From contig NZ_LYMM01000056.1 of NCBI RefSeq assembly GCF_002896965.1, positions 1 to 32,684 of the forward strand: a stretch of DNA of 32,684 nt. The letters are read 5' to 3'. The translations under genes were made by a program, and so were the position numbers. Positions within the stretch are counted from its first letter, which is position 1. Each line of letters begins with the position of its first letter. This document shows, piece by piece, positions 26,355 through 32,684 of this stretch. The notes under the pieces were generated by a model. That model saw only the letters and a program-made list of their open reading frames with translations, had not been told where the DNA came from and did no database searches. Origin of the DNA: Novosphingobium guangzhouense (GTDB lineage: Bacteria; Pseudomonadota; Alphaproteobacteria; Sphingomonadales; Sphingomonadaceae).

Positions 26355-27512
26355 ATGGCCGTGTTGAGCCGCGCTGATACCTTCATTGTCGATGTGCCGA
26401 CGATCCGCCCGCATGTGCTGGCGATGGCAACGATGCATGGACAGTCGATGGTGATCGTCCGTCTTACCGATGCCGACGGCGTCGAGGGGCTGGGCGAGGG
26501 CACCACGATCGGCGGCCTCAGCTATGGCGAGGAAAGCCCCGAAAGCATCAAGTCCGCCATCGACACATACATCGTGCCAGTGCTGGAAACCTGCGATATC
26601 GCGCAAGTCGGCGCCACGATGGCGAAGGTCGCCAAATGCGTGCGGGGCAACCACTTCGCCAAGTGCGCAGTGGAGACGGCGCTGCTCGACATGGCGGGCA
26701 AGCGGCTTGGCGTGCCGGTATCCGAACTGATCGGCGGCGGGCGCGTGCGGGACAGCCTGCCGGTCGCCTGGACGCTCGCCAGCGGCGATACCGCGCGCGA
26801 TATTGCCGAGGGCGAGGCGATGCTTGAGGCCCGCCGCCACCGTATTTTCAAGCTCAAGATCGGCAAGCGCGACGTGCGCGATGACGTGGCCCATGTCGGC
26901 GCCATCTGCAAGGCGCTGGGCGACCGCGCCAGCGTCCGCGTGGACGTCAACCAGAACTGGACTGAGGCACAGGCCAAGCTGGGCATGGCGATGCTGGCTG
27001 ACGTTGGCTGCGACCTTGTGGAACAGCCCATTGCCGGGGACGATGTTGCCGCGATGGCGCGGCTGTCCACCACGCAGGCAGTACCGCTGATGGCAGACGA
27101 AGCGCTTCACGGCCCACGTTCGGCGCTGCGGATTGCTGCGGCCAATGCTGCAGGCGTCTTCGCCCTCAAGATCGCACAATCGGGCGGGCTTTTCGCCACG
27201 GCAGAAGTCGCCGCGATCGGCGCGGCGGCGGGCATCGGGCTTTATGGCGGCACGATGCTGGAAGGCAGTGTCGGCACGATCGCATCGGCGCATGTCTTTG
27301 CCACGTTGCCCGAACTTGCCTGGGGCACCGAACTGTTCGGGCCCTTGCTGCAGACCGAGGAAATCCTGACAGAACCGCTCGGTTACGCGGACTTCTCGCT
27401 TGCCGTGCCGACCGGACCGGGTCTTGGCATCGCGCTGGATGAGGACAAGGTCGCCTTCTTCCGCCGCGATCGGTCTGCCCCCACCCTTCACCCCGTCAAC
27501 GCAGGAGCCTGA
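26355..27512 (+). CDS. catB: Muconate cycloisomerase CatB
   Basis: The protein is 385 residues, an enolase-superfamily muconate-lactonizing enzyme that converts cis,cis-muconate to muconolactone. All hallmark residues are visible: Lys168 in FKLKIG (general acid/base), metal ligands Asp197 (VDVNQNW), Glu223 (EQP) and Asp248 (ADEA), and Lys272 in LKIAQSGG. These sit one residue before the numbering of the Pseudomonas enzyme. The N-terminal capping domain includes TIGGLSYGEESPE. The start ATG follows GGGAGA. It is the first gene of the plus-strand catB-catC-catA-benABD operon, divergent from the LysR regulator whose family responds to the substrate muconate. Confidence 0.95.
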   Translation: MAVLSRADTFIVDVPTIRPHVLAMATMHGQSMVIVRLTDADGVEGLGEGTTIGGLSYGEESPESIKSAIDTYIVPVLETCDIAQVGATMAKVAKCVRGNHFAKCAVETALLDMAGKRLGVPVSELIGGGRVRDSLPVAWTLASGDTARDIAEGEAMLEARRHRIFKLKIGKRDVRDDVAHVGAICKALGDRASVRVDVNQNWTEAQAKLGMAMLADVGCDLVEQPIAGDDVAAMARLSTTQAVPLMADEALHGPRSALRIAAANAAGVFALKIAQSGGLFATAEVAAIGAAAGIGLYGGTMLEGSVGTIASAHVFATLPELAWGTELFGPLLQTEEILTEPLGYADFSLAVPTGPGLGIALDEDKVAFFRRDRSAPTLHPVNAGA

Positions 27513-27517
27513 ACCCC

Positions 27518-27808
27518 GTGCTTTTCATGGTCGAAATGGACGTCAACATCCCCCTGGACTTCGATGCTGCAGAAGCGGCACGGATCAAGGCAGAGGAAAA
27601 GGCCTACTTCCAGACGCTGCAACAGGCAGGCACCTGGCGGCACATCTGGCGCAAGGTCGGCCTTTATTCCAACGTCTCGATCTTCGACGTGGAAAGCAAT
27701 GCGGCGCTGCACGACACGCTGATGGCGTTGCCGCTCTACCCCTTCATGACGATGAAGATCACGCCGCTCGCCCGGCACCCCTCCTCAATCCATGACGACG
27801 ATCGCTGA
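27518..27808 (+). CDS. catC: Muconolactone delta-isomerase CatC
   Basis: The protein is 96 residues, the family's usual length. It isomerises muconolactone to 3-oxoadipate enol-lactone. Start is GTG at 27518, with AGGAG upstream; this gives the conserved N-terminus MLFMVEMDVNIP, which an internal ATG at 27527 would lose. Family features are AYFQTLQQAGTWRHIWRKVG, YSNVSIFDVESN and LPLYPFMTMKITPLARHPS. It begins 5 bp after catB, and the enzyme product is the substrate of PcaD encoded further down the operon. Confidence 0.95.
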   Translation: MLFMVEMDVNIPLDFDAAEAARIKAEEKAYFQTLQQAGTWRHIWRKVGLYSNVSIFDVESNAALHDTLMALPLYPFMTMKITPLARHPSSIHDDDR

Positions 27809-27841
27809 TCGCCACCACTTACAATTACGGGAGAGAATGAA

Positions 27842-28762
27842 ATGGACACCAGCTTCGTAAAGACCCCCGAAATCCAGCAGTTGCTCGACCGCGCCGCAGG
27901 CGTGAACGAGAGCGGCGGCAGTGCACGGCTCAAGTCGATCGTGCGGGATCTGACCGAAAGCATCATGGAGCTGATCGTGAAGCACGACATCTCCGAAAGC
28001 GAATTCTGGCTGGCGATGAAGTACCTGGCAGACAGTTCGGCAGAGATCGGGCTGATCGTGCCGGGCACCGGGCTTGAGCACTTCCTTGACCTGTACATGG
28101 ACGCCAAGGACGCCGAAGCGGGTCTGACCGGGGGCACCCCGCGCACTATCGAAGGTCCGCTTTACGTCGCCGGTGCGCCGCTGGTCGAAGGCAACGTCAA
28201 CCTCAGCGTCGATCCCGATGAAGGCACCACCGTGCTGCACATGACCGGCACCGTGACCGGGCCTGAGGGTGAGGCGGTGAAGGATGCGATCGTCCACGTC
28301 TGGCATGCGAACTCCAAGGGCTGGTATTCGCACTTCGATCCGACCGGCGAACAGACCCCGTTCAACAACCGCCGCCGTATCAAGCTGGGCGATGACGCGC
28401 GCTATGCGTTCCATTCCAACCAGCCGAGCGGTTACTCGGTGCCGCCCGAAGGCGCGACCGACAAGCTGATGCAGGCGCTTGGCCGCCACGGCAATCGCCC
28501 GGCGCACGTCCACTTCTTCATCGAAGCGCCCGGCTATCGCACGCTGACGACGCAGATCAACTTCGGTGACGATCCGTTCGCGGCCGACGACTTCGCCTTC
28601 GGCACCCGCGAGGGGCTGCTGCCGGTGCCCAGCCGTCAGGGCGACAGCGCCTACATCCAGTTCGACTTCCAGATGCAGCGCGCACACGACGCGGGCGACG
28701 AGGGCTTCTCTTCGCGCAACCGCGCCGAAGCGACGCCTGCTGCGGAAGCCGAAACCGTCTGA
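27842..28762 (+). CDS. catA: Catechol 1,2-dioxygenase CatA
   Basis: The protein is 306 residues, an intradiol Fe(III) dioxygenase that opens catechol to cis,cis-muconate. Iron ligands are all present: Tyr162 (GWYSHFD), Tyr198 (SGYSVPP), His222 and His224 (RPAHVHFF). The N-terminal helical dimerisation domain carries the usual ESEFWLAMKYLAD segment, and GPLYVAGAP precedes the catalytic barrel. The start ATG follows GGGAGA. It lies between catC and benA, so ring cleavage is placed directly before the genes that make catechol. Chlorocatechol enzymes are the closest alternative, but the context with benABD favours catechol. Confidence 0.95.
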   Translation: MDTSFVKTPEIQQLLDRAAGVNESGGSARLKSIVRDLTESIMELIVKHDISESEFWLAMKYLADSSAEIGLIVPGTGLEHFLDLYMDAKDAEAGLTGGTPRTIEGPLYVAGAPLVEGNVNLSVDPDEGTTVLHMTGTVTGPEGEAVKDAIVHVWHANSKGWYSHFDPTGEQTPFNNRRRIKLGDDARYAFHSNQPSGYSVPPEGATDKLMQALGRHGNRPAHVHFFIEAPGYRTLTTQINFGDDPFAADDFAFGTREGLLPVPSRQGDSAYIQFDFQMQRAHDAGDEGFSSRNRAEATPAAEAETV

Positions 28763-28787
28763 CAACCAGAACACGGGAGACAGGATC

Positions 28788-30137
28788 ATGCACGAACATC
28801 TGATGAGCCGCGTTGCGACCGCCGTGGTCGACAACCCCGAAACCGGCCTGTTCCGTTGCCGCCGCGATGTCTTCACCGACCCGGCGCTGTTCGAACTCGA
28901 AATGAAGTATATCTTCGAGAGCAACTGGGTCTACATCGCCCACGAAAGCCAGGTCGAGAAGAAGAACGACTACTTCACGACCTGGATCGGGCGAACCCCG
29001 GTGATCCTGACCCGTGCCAAGGACGGTGGCCTAAACTGCGTCGTCAACGCCTGCGCCCATCGCGGTGCCAAGCTGTGCCGCCGCAAACGGGGCAACCAGC
29101 CGCTCTTCGTATGCCCCTTCCATGGCTGGAGCTTCAAGACCGACGGTTCGCTTATGCGCGCCAAGGATGCCAGCACCGGCGCCTATCCGGACAGCTTCAA
29201 CCATGAAGGATCGCACGATCTGGCCAGGGCCCGCGTGGAAAGCTATCGCGGTTTCATCTTCGCCTCGCTCAACCATGACGTGCTTCCGCTGGAAGAGCAT
29301 CTGGGTGAGACGCGGGTGATCATCGACCAGATCGTCGATCAGGCGCCCGAAGGCATCGAACTGCTCACCGGCAATTCGACCTATACCTTCGACGGCAACT
29401 GGAAGATGCAGATGGAGAACGGCTGCGACGGCTACCACGTCAGTTCCGTTCACGAAAACTACCAGTCCACCATGGGCCGCCGCGCTGAAGGGGGGACCAA
29501 GGCGGTCGACGCCAACGGCTGGTCCAAGGCCCCGGCCAGCGGCGTCTACGGCTTCGAGCATGGTCATATCCTGCTCTGGACGCAGGTGCTGAACCCCGAA
29601 GTGCGCCCGATCTGGAACCACAAGCCATCGCTCGACGCGCGACTTGGCGAGGATCGCGCGAAGTTCATCCTTGAACAGACGCGCAACCTGGCGCTTTATC
29701 CCAACGTGTTCCTGATGGACCAGTTCTCCACCCAGATCCGCGTGGTGCGCCCGGTGGACGTTCATACCACCGAAGTCACGATCTACTGTTTTGCCCCCAA
29801 GGGCGAAAGCGCCGAGGATCGCGCTCACCGCATCCGCCAGTACGAGGATTTCTTCAACGTCACCGGCATGGGCACGCCTGACGATCTTGAGGAGTTCCGC
29901 AGCTGTCAGTCCGCCTACGAAGGCGCGGGCGAATTGTGGAACGATCTCAGCCGCGGCGCCACCCGCTGGATACACGGCCCCGACGCCAACGCACAGGCCA
30001 TGGGCATGAACCCGCTGCTGTCCAGCGAGCGCAGCGAGGATGAGGGCCTGTTCGTGCGCCAGCATGAATTCTGGGCGCAGATCATGCTGGACGGCATGGC
30101 GAAGGACGCCGAGCCCATGCTGGAGGCTGCGGAATGA
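28788..30137 (+). CDS. benA: Benzoate 1,2-dioxygenase large subunit BenA
   Basis: The protein is 449 residues from the ATG at 28788 (ribosome site GGGAGACAGG); the longer open frame upstream overlaps catA in another frame. It is the alpha subunit of a ring-hydroxylating oxygenase. The Rieske [2Fe-2S] ligands are Cys89/His91 (CAHRG) and Cys109/His112 (CPFHGW). The mononuclear iron site is His217 and His222 (DGYHVSSVH), with bridging Asp214 and probable third ligand Asp311 (NVFLMDQF). The FNHEGSHDLARARVESYRGF and FDGNWKMQMENGCDGYH segments are very like BenA/XylX. With BenB it forms the oxygenase that turns benzoate into the cis-diol acid. Related anthranilate or toluate oxygenases are possible, but catA and benD in the same operon support benzoate. 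Confidence 0.93.
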   Translation: MHEHLMSRVATAVVDNPETGLFRCRRDVFTDPALFELEMKYIFESNWVYIAHESQVEKKNDYFTTWIGRTPVILTRAKDGGLNCVVNACAHRGAKLCRRKRGNQPLFVCPFHGWSFKTDGSLMRAKDASTGAYPDSFNHEGSHDLARARVESYRGFIFASLNHDVLPLEEHLGETRVIIDQIVDQAPEGIELLTGNSTYTFDGNWKMQMENGCDGYHVSSVHENYQSTMGRRAEGGTKAVDANGWSKAPASGVYGFEHGHILLWTQVLNPEVRPIWNHKPSLDARLGEDRAKFILEQTRNLALYPNVFLMDQFSTQIRVVRPVDVHTTEVTIYCFAPKGESAEDRAHRIRQYEDFFNVTGMGTPDDLEEFRSCQSAYEGAGELWNDLSRGATRWIHGPDANAQAMGMNPLLSSERSEDEGLFVRQHEFWAQIMLDGMAKDAEPMLEAAE

Positions 30138-30649
30138 CCCTCGTTCTCGAAAAGACCGCCGCCGCGCTGTCCTACGCGCAGATCTGCGCCTTCCTTTATC
30201 GCGAGGCGCGGCTGCTGGATGACCGGCAGTTCGACGAATGGCTGGAATGCTATTCGGAAGACGCCGTCTACTGGATGCCCGCGTGGACGGACGACGACGC
30301 GCTGACCACCGATCCGCAGACCGAAATCTCGCTGATCTACTACGGCAACCGCAAGGGGCTTGAGGACCGGGTCTATCGCCTCAACACCGAGCGGTCCTCG
30401 GCCAGCACGCCGGAGGCGCGTACCTCGCACTTCATCGCCAATGTCGAAGTGCTGGAAACGCGCGATGGCGCGGTGGACCTGCGTTACAACTGGCACACGC
30501 TCAGCCATCGCTACCAGCAGACGCAACAGTTCTTCGGAACGACGTTCCTGACGCTGGACACCTCCGGCGAGGCGCCGAAGATCCTGAAGAAGACGATCGT
30601 TCTCAAGGACGATTACATTCATCAGGTCATCGACGTCTACCACGTCTGA
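30134..30649 (+). CDS. benB: Benzoate 1,2-dioxygenase small subunit BenB
   Basis: The protein is 171 residues, the usual length of the beta subunit of ring-hydroxylating dioxygenases (a cone-shaped NTF2-like fold without cofactors). Family features: YREARLLDDRQFDEWLECY, DAVYWMPAW, RVYRLNTERSSASTPEARTSHFI and VRYNWHT-like strand LRYNWHTLSHRY. It starts inside the benA stop (ATGA overlap of 4 bp), indicating coupled synthesis of the two subunits. It ends 10 bp before benD; in most proteobacteria benC would lie here, but it is missing. Confidence 0.93.
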   Translation: MTLVLEKTAAALSYAQICAFLYREARLLDDRQFDEWLECYSEDAVYWMPAWTDDDALTTDPQTEISLIYYGNRKGLEDRVYRLNTERSSASTPEARTSHFIANVEVLETRDGAVDLRYNWHTLSHRYQQTQQFFGTTFLTLDTSGEAPKILKKTIVLKDDYIHQVIDVYHV

Positions 30650-30659
30650 GGAGGTTACG

Positions 30660-31445
30660 GTGATTTTCGAGGGACGTTTCGCGGGCAAGGTCATGGTCGT
30701 GACCGGCGCGGCGCAGGGTATCGGGGCGGGCGTTGCCATGCGCGCGGCGGCGGAAGGGGCCAGCGTGGTCCTTGTCGACCGGGCCGACTTCGTCACCGAG
30801 GTGGAGCAGGCCATCGTTGCGGATGGTGGCAAAGCGGTGTCGGTCCAGTGCGACCTTGAAACCTACGAGGGCGCGGCTGAGGCCATGGCAGCGGCGGTCG
30901 CGGCGTTCGGGCGCATCGATATCCTCGTCAACAACGTGGGCGGCGCGATCCGCATGCGCCCTTACGCAGAATTCGAGCCTGCGCAGATCGATGCGGAAAT
31001 CCGCCGCTCGCTGATGCCCACGCTCTACTGCTGCCACGCGGCACTGCCGGTGATGCTGGGGCAGGGCGCAGGTACGATCGTGAACCTCTCCTCCAACGCC
31101 ACGCGCGGTATCCGCCGCGTGCCCTATTCGGCAGCCAAGGGCGGGATCAACGGCATGACGCAGGCGCTTGCCATGGAATATGCCGAGGCCGGCATCCGCG
31201 TCGTCGCCACTGCCCCCGGTGGCACCAGCGCTCCACCACGCCGGGTCGCCCGCAATGCGCAAGGGGACAATGCACAGGAACAGACATGGATGGCCGAGGC
31301 AGTGGCGCAAGTCACCTCGTCCGCCTTCATGAAGCGCTACGGCACGCTGGAGGAGCAGATCGCCCCGATCCTTTTCCTCGCCTCGGAAGAGGCCAGCTAC
31401 GTGACCGGCTCCGTGCTGCCGGTGGCCGGTGGCGACGTCGGCTGA
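30660..31445 (+). CDS. benD: Benzoate cis-diol dehydrogenase BenD
   Basis: The protein is 261 residues, a short-chain dehydrogenase that oxidises and decarboxylates 1,2-dihydroxycyclohexa-3,5-diene-1-carboxylate to catechol with NAD+. The GTG start at 30660 has GAGGAGG just before it. Visible are the cofactor loop TGAAQGIG (15-22), the acidic residue Asp40 after the second strand (NAD preference), NNVGG (91-95), catalytic Ser144, Tyr156 and Lys160 (YSAAK), and BenD-like RVVATAPGGTSAPPRR with VTGSVLPVAGGDVG at the end. It sits between benB and the ferredoxin gene. Confidence 0.93.
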   Translation: MIFEGRFAGKVMVVTGAAQGIGAGVAMRAAAEGASVVLVDRADFVTEVEQAIVADGGKAVSVQCDLETYEGAAEAMAAAVAAFGRIDILVNNVGGAIRMRPYAEFEPAQIDAEIRRSLMPTLYCCHAALPVMLGQGAGTIVNLSSNATRGIRRVPYSAAKGGINGMTQALAMEYAEAGIRVVATAPGGTSAPPRRVARNAQGDNAQEQTWMAEAVAQVTSSAFMKRYGTLEEQIAPILFLASEEASYVTGSVLPVAGGDVG

Positions 31446-31473
31446 AGCTTTCACACTCACAGGAAATCGCCAA

Positions 31474-31791
31474 GTGCCCACACTGATCGTCGTCACCCGT
31501 GCGGGAGACGAAACCGCCATCGACGCCCGCGAAGGCACCAGCGTCATGGAAGCCATCCGCGACAACGGCGTGGATGAGCTGCTTGCGCTGTGCGGAGGCT
31601 GCTGTTCCTGCGCGACGTGCCACGTCTTCGTTGATGCCGAATGGGCCGACAAGGCGGGCAAGCCCGGCGAGGATGAGGACGACTTGCTCGATTCCTCCGA
31701 CTATCGCACAGACCTTTCGCGCCTGTCCTGCCAGATCGCCATGACCCCGGCGCTGGACGGGTTGCGCGTCACCATCGCACCGGAGGACTGA
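31474..31791 (+). CDS. Adrenodoxin/putidaredoxin-type [2Fe-2S] ferredoxin
   Basis: The protein is 105 residues from the GTG at 31474 (ribosome site CAGGAAAT). The cluster ligands follow the adrenodoxin pattern C-x5-C-x2-C-x36-C: Cys40, Cys46, Cys49 (CSCATCHVFV) and Cys86 (LSCQIA). Two further cysteines, 43 and 44, replace the usual Ser-containing GGSC step (GGCCSC). This is not the plant-type ferredoxin domain fused in BenC. By position, after benABD and with a separate FAD reductase two genes later, it is the likely electron donor to the BenAB oxygenase, as Fdx proteins are for dioxin dioxygenase in sphingomonads. A role with another oxygenase elsewhere is possible. Confidence 0.9.
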   Translation: MPTLIVVTRAGDETAIDAREGTSVMEAIRDNGVDELLALCGGCCSCATCHVFVDAEWADKAGKPGEDEDDLLDSSDYRTDLSRLSCQIAMTPALDGLRVTIAPED

Positions 31792-31795
31792 CTTC

Positions 31796-32566
31796 ATGCC
31801 CTTTACCCAGGTTTCCGGCGCAAGCCTTTACTGGAAGCGCGACGGACGCGAGGATGCGCCTGCGCTGGTGCTGCTCAATTCGATCGGCACCGACATGGAC
31901 TTGTGGGATGCGGTGCTGCCGTTCCTGCGCGAACGCTTCGCGCTGCTGCGGATTGACGCACGCGGTCATGGCGCCTCGGAGGCAGAGCCCGGAGACTTCA
32001 CGATGCCGATGCTGGCGGCAGACGTGCTGGCGGTCGCGGATGCGGCCGGGTTGGCACGGTTCAGCGTGGCAGGCGTATCGCTGGGCGGGATGATCGCGAT
32101 GGAACTGGCCCTCATCGCGCCGGACCGGGTGGAGAAGCTGATCCCCATCTGTACCTCCGCCACGATGGACAGCGCTTCATGGAACGATCGCATCGCCAAG
32201 GTGCGGGGAGAGGGGATGGCCGCCATTGCCGACCTTGCGATGGGACGCTTCCTGTCGGACGCCGCCGAACCGGCGATCTACGAAGCCGTGCGCCGCCAGT
32301 TACTGTCGATGGACGCGCAGGGCTATGCAGGCTGTGGTGCGGCAATTCGCGATATGACCCTGGAAACACGCATCGGCGCCATTGCCGCGCCGACGCTGGT
32401 CGTCACCGGCACGCAAGACACATCCACCCCGCTGGCGGGCCACGGCGAGCACCTGCTGGCCAGCATCCCCGGCGCGACGCATCTGTCGCTACAAGCCGCG
32501 CACCTTGCCCCGCTGGAGGCTCCGGCCGACCTTGCGGCAGGCATGATCGCCTTCCTGCAGGACTGA
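31796..32566 (+). CDS. pcaD: 3-oxoadipate enol-lactonase PcaD
   Basis: The protein is 256 residues, matching PcaD/CatD alpha/beta hydrolases that open 3-oxoadipate enol-lactone to 3-oxoadipate. Signature segments are NSIGTDMDLWDAVLPFL, LRIDARGHGAS and the nucleophile elbow GVSLGG with Ser95. The acid is Asp208 (GTQDTSTP), and the base His236 lies in QAAHLAPLEAP, so the triad is complete (unlike the exported hydrolase at the window start). GGAGG precedes the ATG. It uses the CatC product and so completes the ring-cleavage steps of the operon. It is placed between the ferredoxin and reductase genes. Confidence 0.92.
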   Translation: MPFTQVSGASLYWKRDGREDAPALVLLNSIGTDMDLWDAVLPFLRERFALLRIDARGHGASEAEPGDFTMPMLAADVLAVADAAGLARFSVAGVSLGGMIAMELALIAPDRVEKLIPICTSATMDSASWNDRIAKVRGEGMAAIADLAMGRFLSDAAEPAIYEAVRRQLLSMDAQGYAGCGAAIRDMTLETRIGAIAAPTLVVTGTQDTSTPLAGHGEHLLASIPGATHLSLQAAHLAPLEAPADLAAGMIAFLQD

Positions 32567-32571
32567 AGCCG

Positions 32572-32684
32572 ATGGAACAATCAGACGTCGTCATCGTGGG
32601 TGCGGGTCATGGCGGGGCGCAGTGTGCGCTTGCGCTGCGCCAGAACGGGTTCGAAGGGACCATCACCGTCATCGGGCGCGAGCC
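32572..32684 (+). CDS. FAD-dependent ferredoxin reductase, N-terminal part (cut by window end)
   Basis: Only 37 residues are visible. They begin MEQSDVVIVGAGHGGAQCA, a dinucleotide-binding GxGxxG (GAGHGG), and continue NGFEGTITVIGRE, which is characteristic of the glutathione-reductase-like putidaredoxin/rhodocoxin reductases. The ATG lies 5 bp after the pcaD stop, so it belongs to the same operon. It would pass electrons from NADH to the adrenodoxin-type ferredoxin encoded two genes earlier, together replacing BenC. The C-terminal part is outside the window, so its length and completeness are unknown. Confidence 0.85.
   Translation, partial: MEQSDVVIVGAGHGGAQCALALRQNGFEGTITVIGRE

Overview
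The window looks like chromosomal DNA of a sphingomonad alphaproteobacterium, possibly Novosphingobium. This is an inference from the high G+C content, the TonB-dependent receptor with a sphingomonad-style signal peptide, the putidaredoxin/dioxin-dioxygenase style electron carriers, and the gene content overall. No rRNA, tRNA, CRISPR array, transposase or integrase was seen.

Layout. (1) 33-3169: a lipoprotein with a PQQ-type beta-propeller and a C-terminal cytochrome c domain (minus), divergent from a Tat-type exported alpha/beta hydrolase (plus) that lacks the usual catalytic histidine. (2) 3396-6494: a large TonB-dependent outer-membrane receptor with a TTG start and an 8-C tract in its first codons, followed by two tandem hairpins. 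(3) 6635-15144: part of an exopolysaccharide locus. A minus-strand operon encodes a Wzc-like co-polymerase/tyrosine kinase, a membrane acyltransferase (with a very AT-rich 3' part), a GT4-type glycosyltransferase and a Wzx-type flippase. Two glycosyltransferase genes run divergently on the plus strand, the second ExoA-like.

(4) 15154-18691: an ECF sigma factor and a membrane anti-sigma factor (minus), divergent from a secreted subtilisin-like (S8) protease and a secreted Gly/Ser/Ala-rich protein (plus). The sigma/protease intergenic region holds a perfect inverted repeat that reads, on both strands, as GGATGAA-N15-CGTTTC. The same element with identical spacing (GGATGAA-N15-CGTTCC) precedes the Gly/Ser-rich gene. 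I read this as a self-contained ECF regulon and the best candidate here for an undescribed system.

(5) 18829-21075: a lone FdhF/YdeP-type molybdopterin oxidoreductase. (6) 21199-32684: a compact benzoate-to-3-oxoadipate island. Uptake genes (BenK-like MFS carrier, BenE symporter, alginate-export-type porin) lie on the minus strand, with a LysR-type regulator upstream. Divergent from the regulator runs catB-catC-catA-benA-benB-benD-ferredoxin-pcaD-ferredoxin reductase (the last cut by the window end). Perfect ATAC-N7-GTAT boxes, the BenM/CatM recognition sequence, lie in the regulator/catB region and upstream of benK, so one regulator probably controls both arms. Unusually, no fused BenC reductase follows benB. 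Instead a separate adrenodoxin-type [2Fe-2S] ferredoxin and a separate FAD reductase seem to feed the BenAB oxygenase. Benzoate enters by porin and carriers, BenABD makes catechol, and CatA, CatB, CatC and PcaD convert it to 3-oxoadipate. The thiolase and CoA-transferase steps are not in the window.
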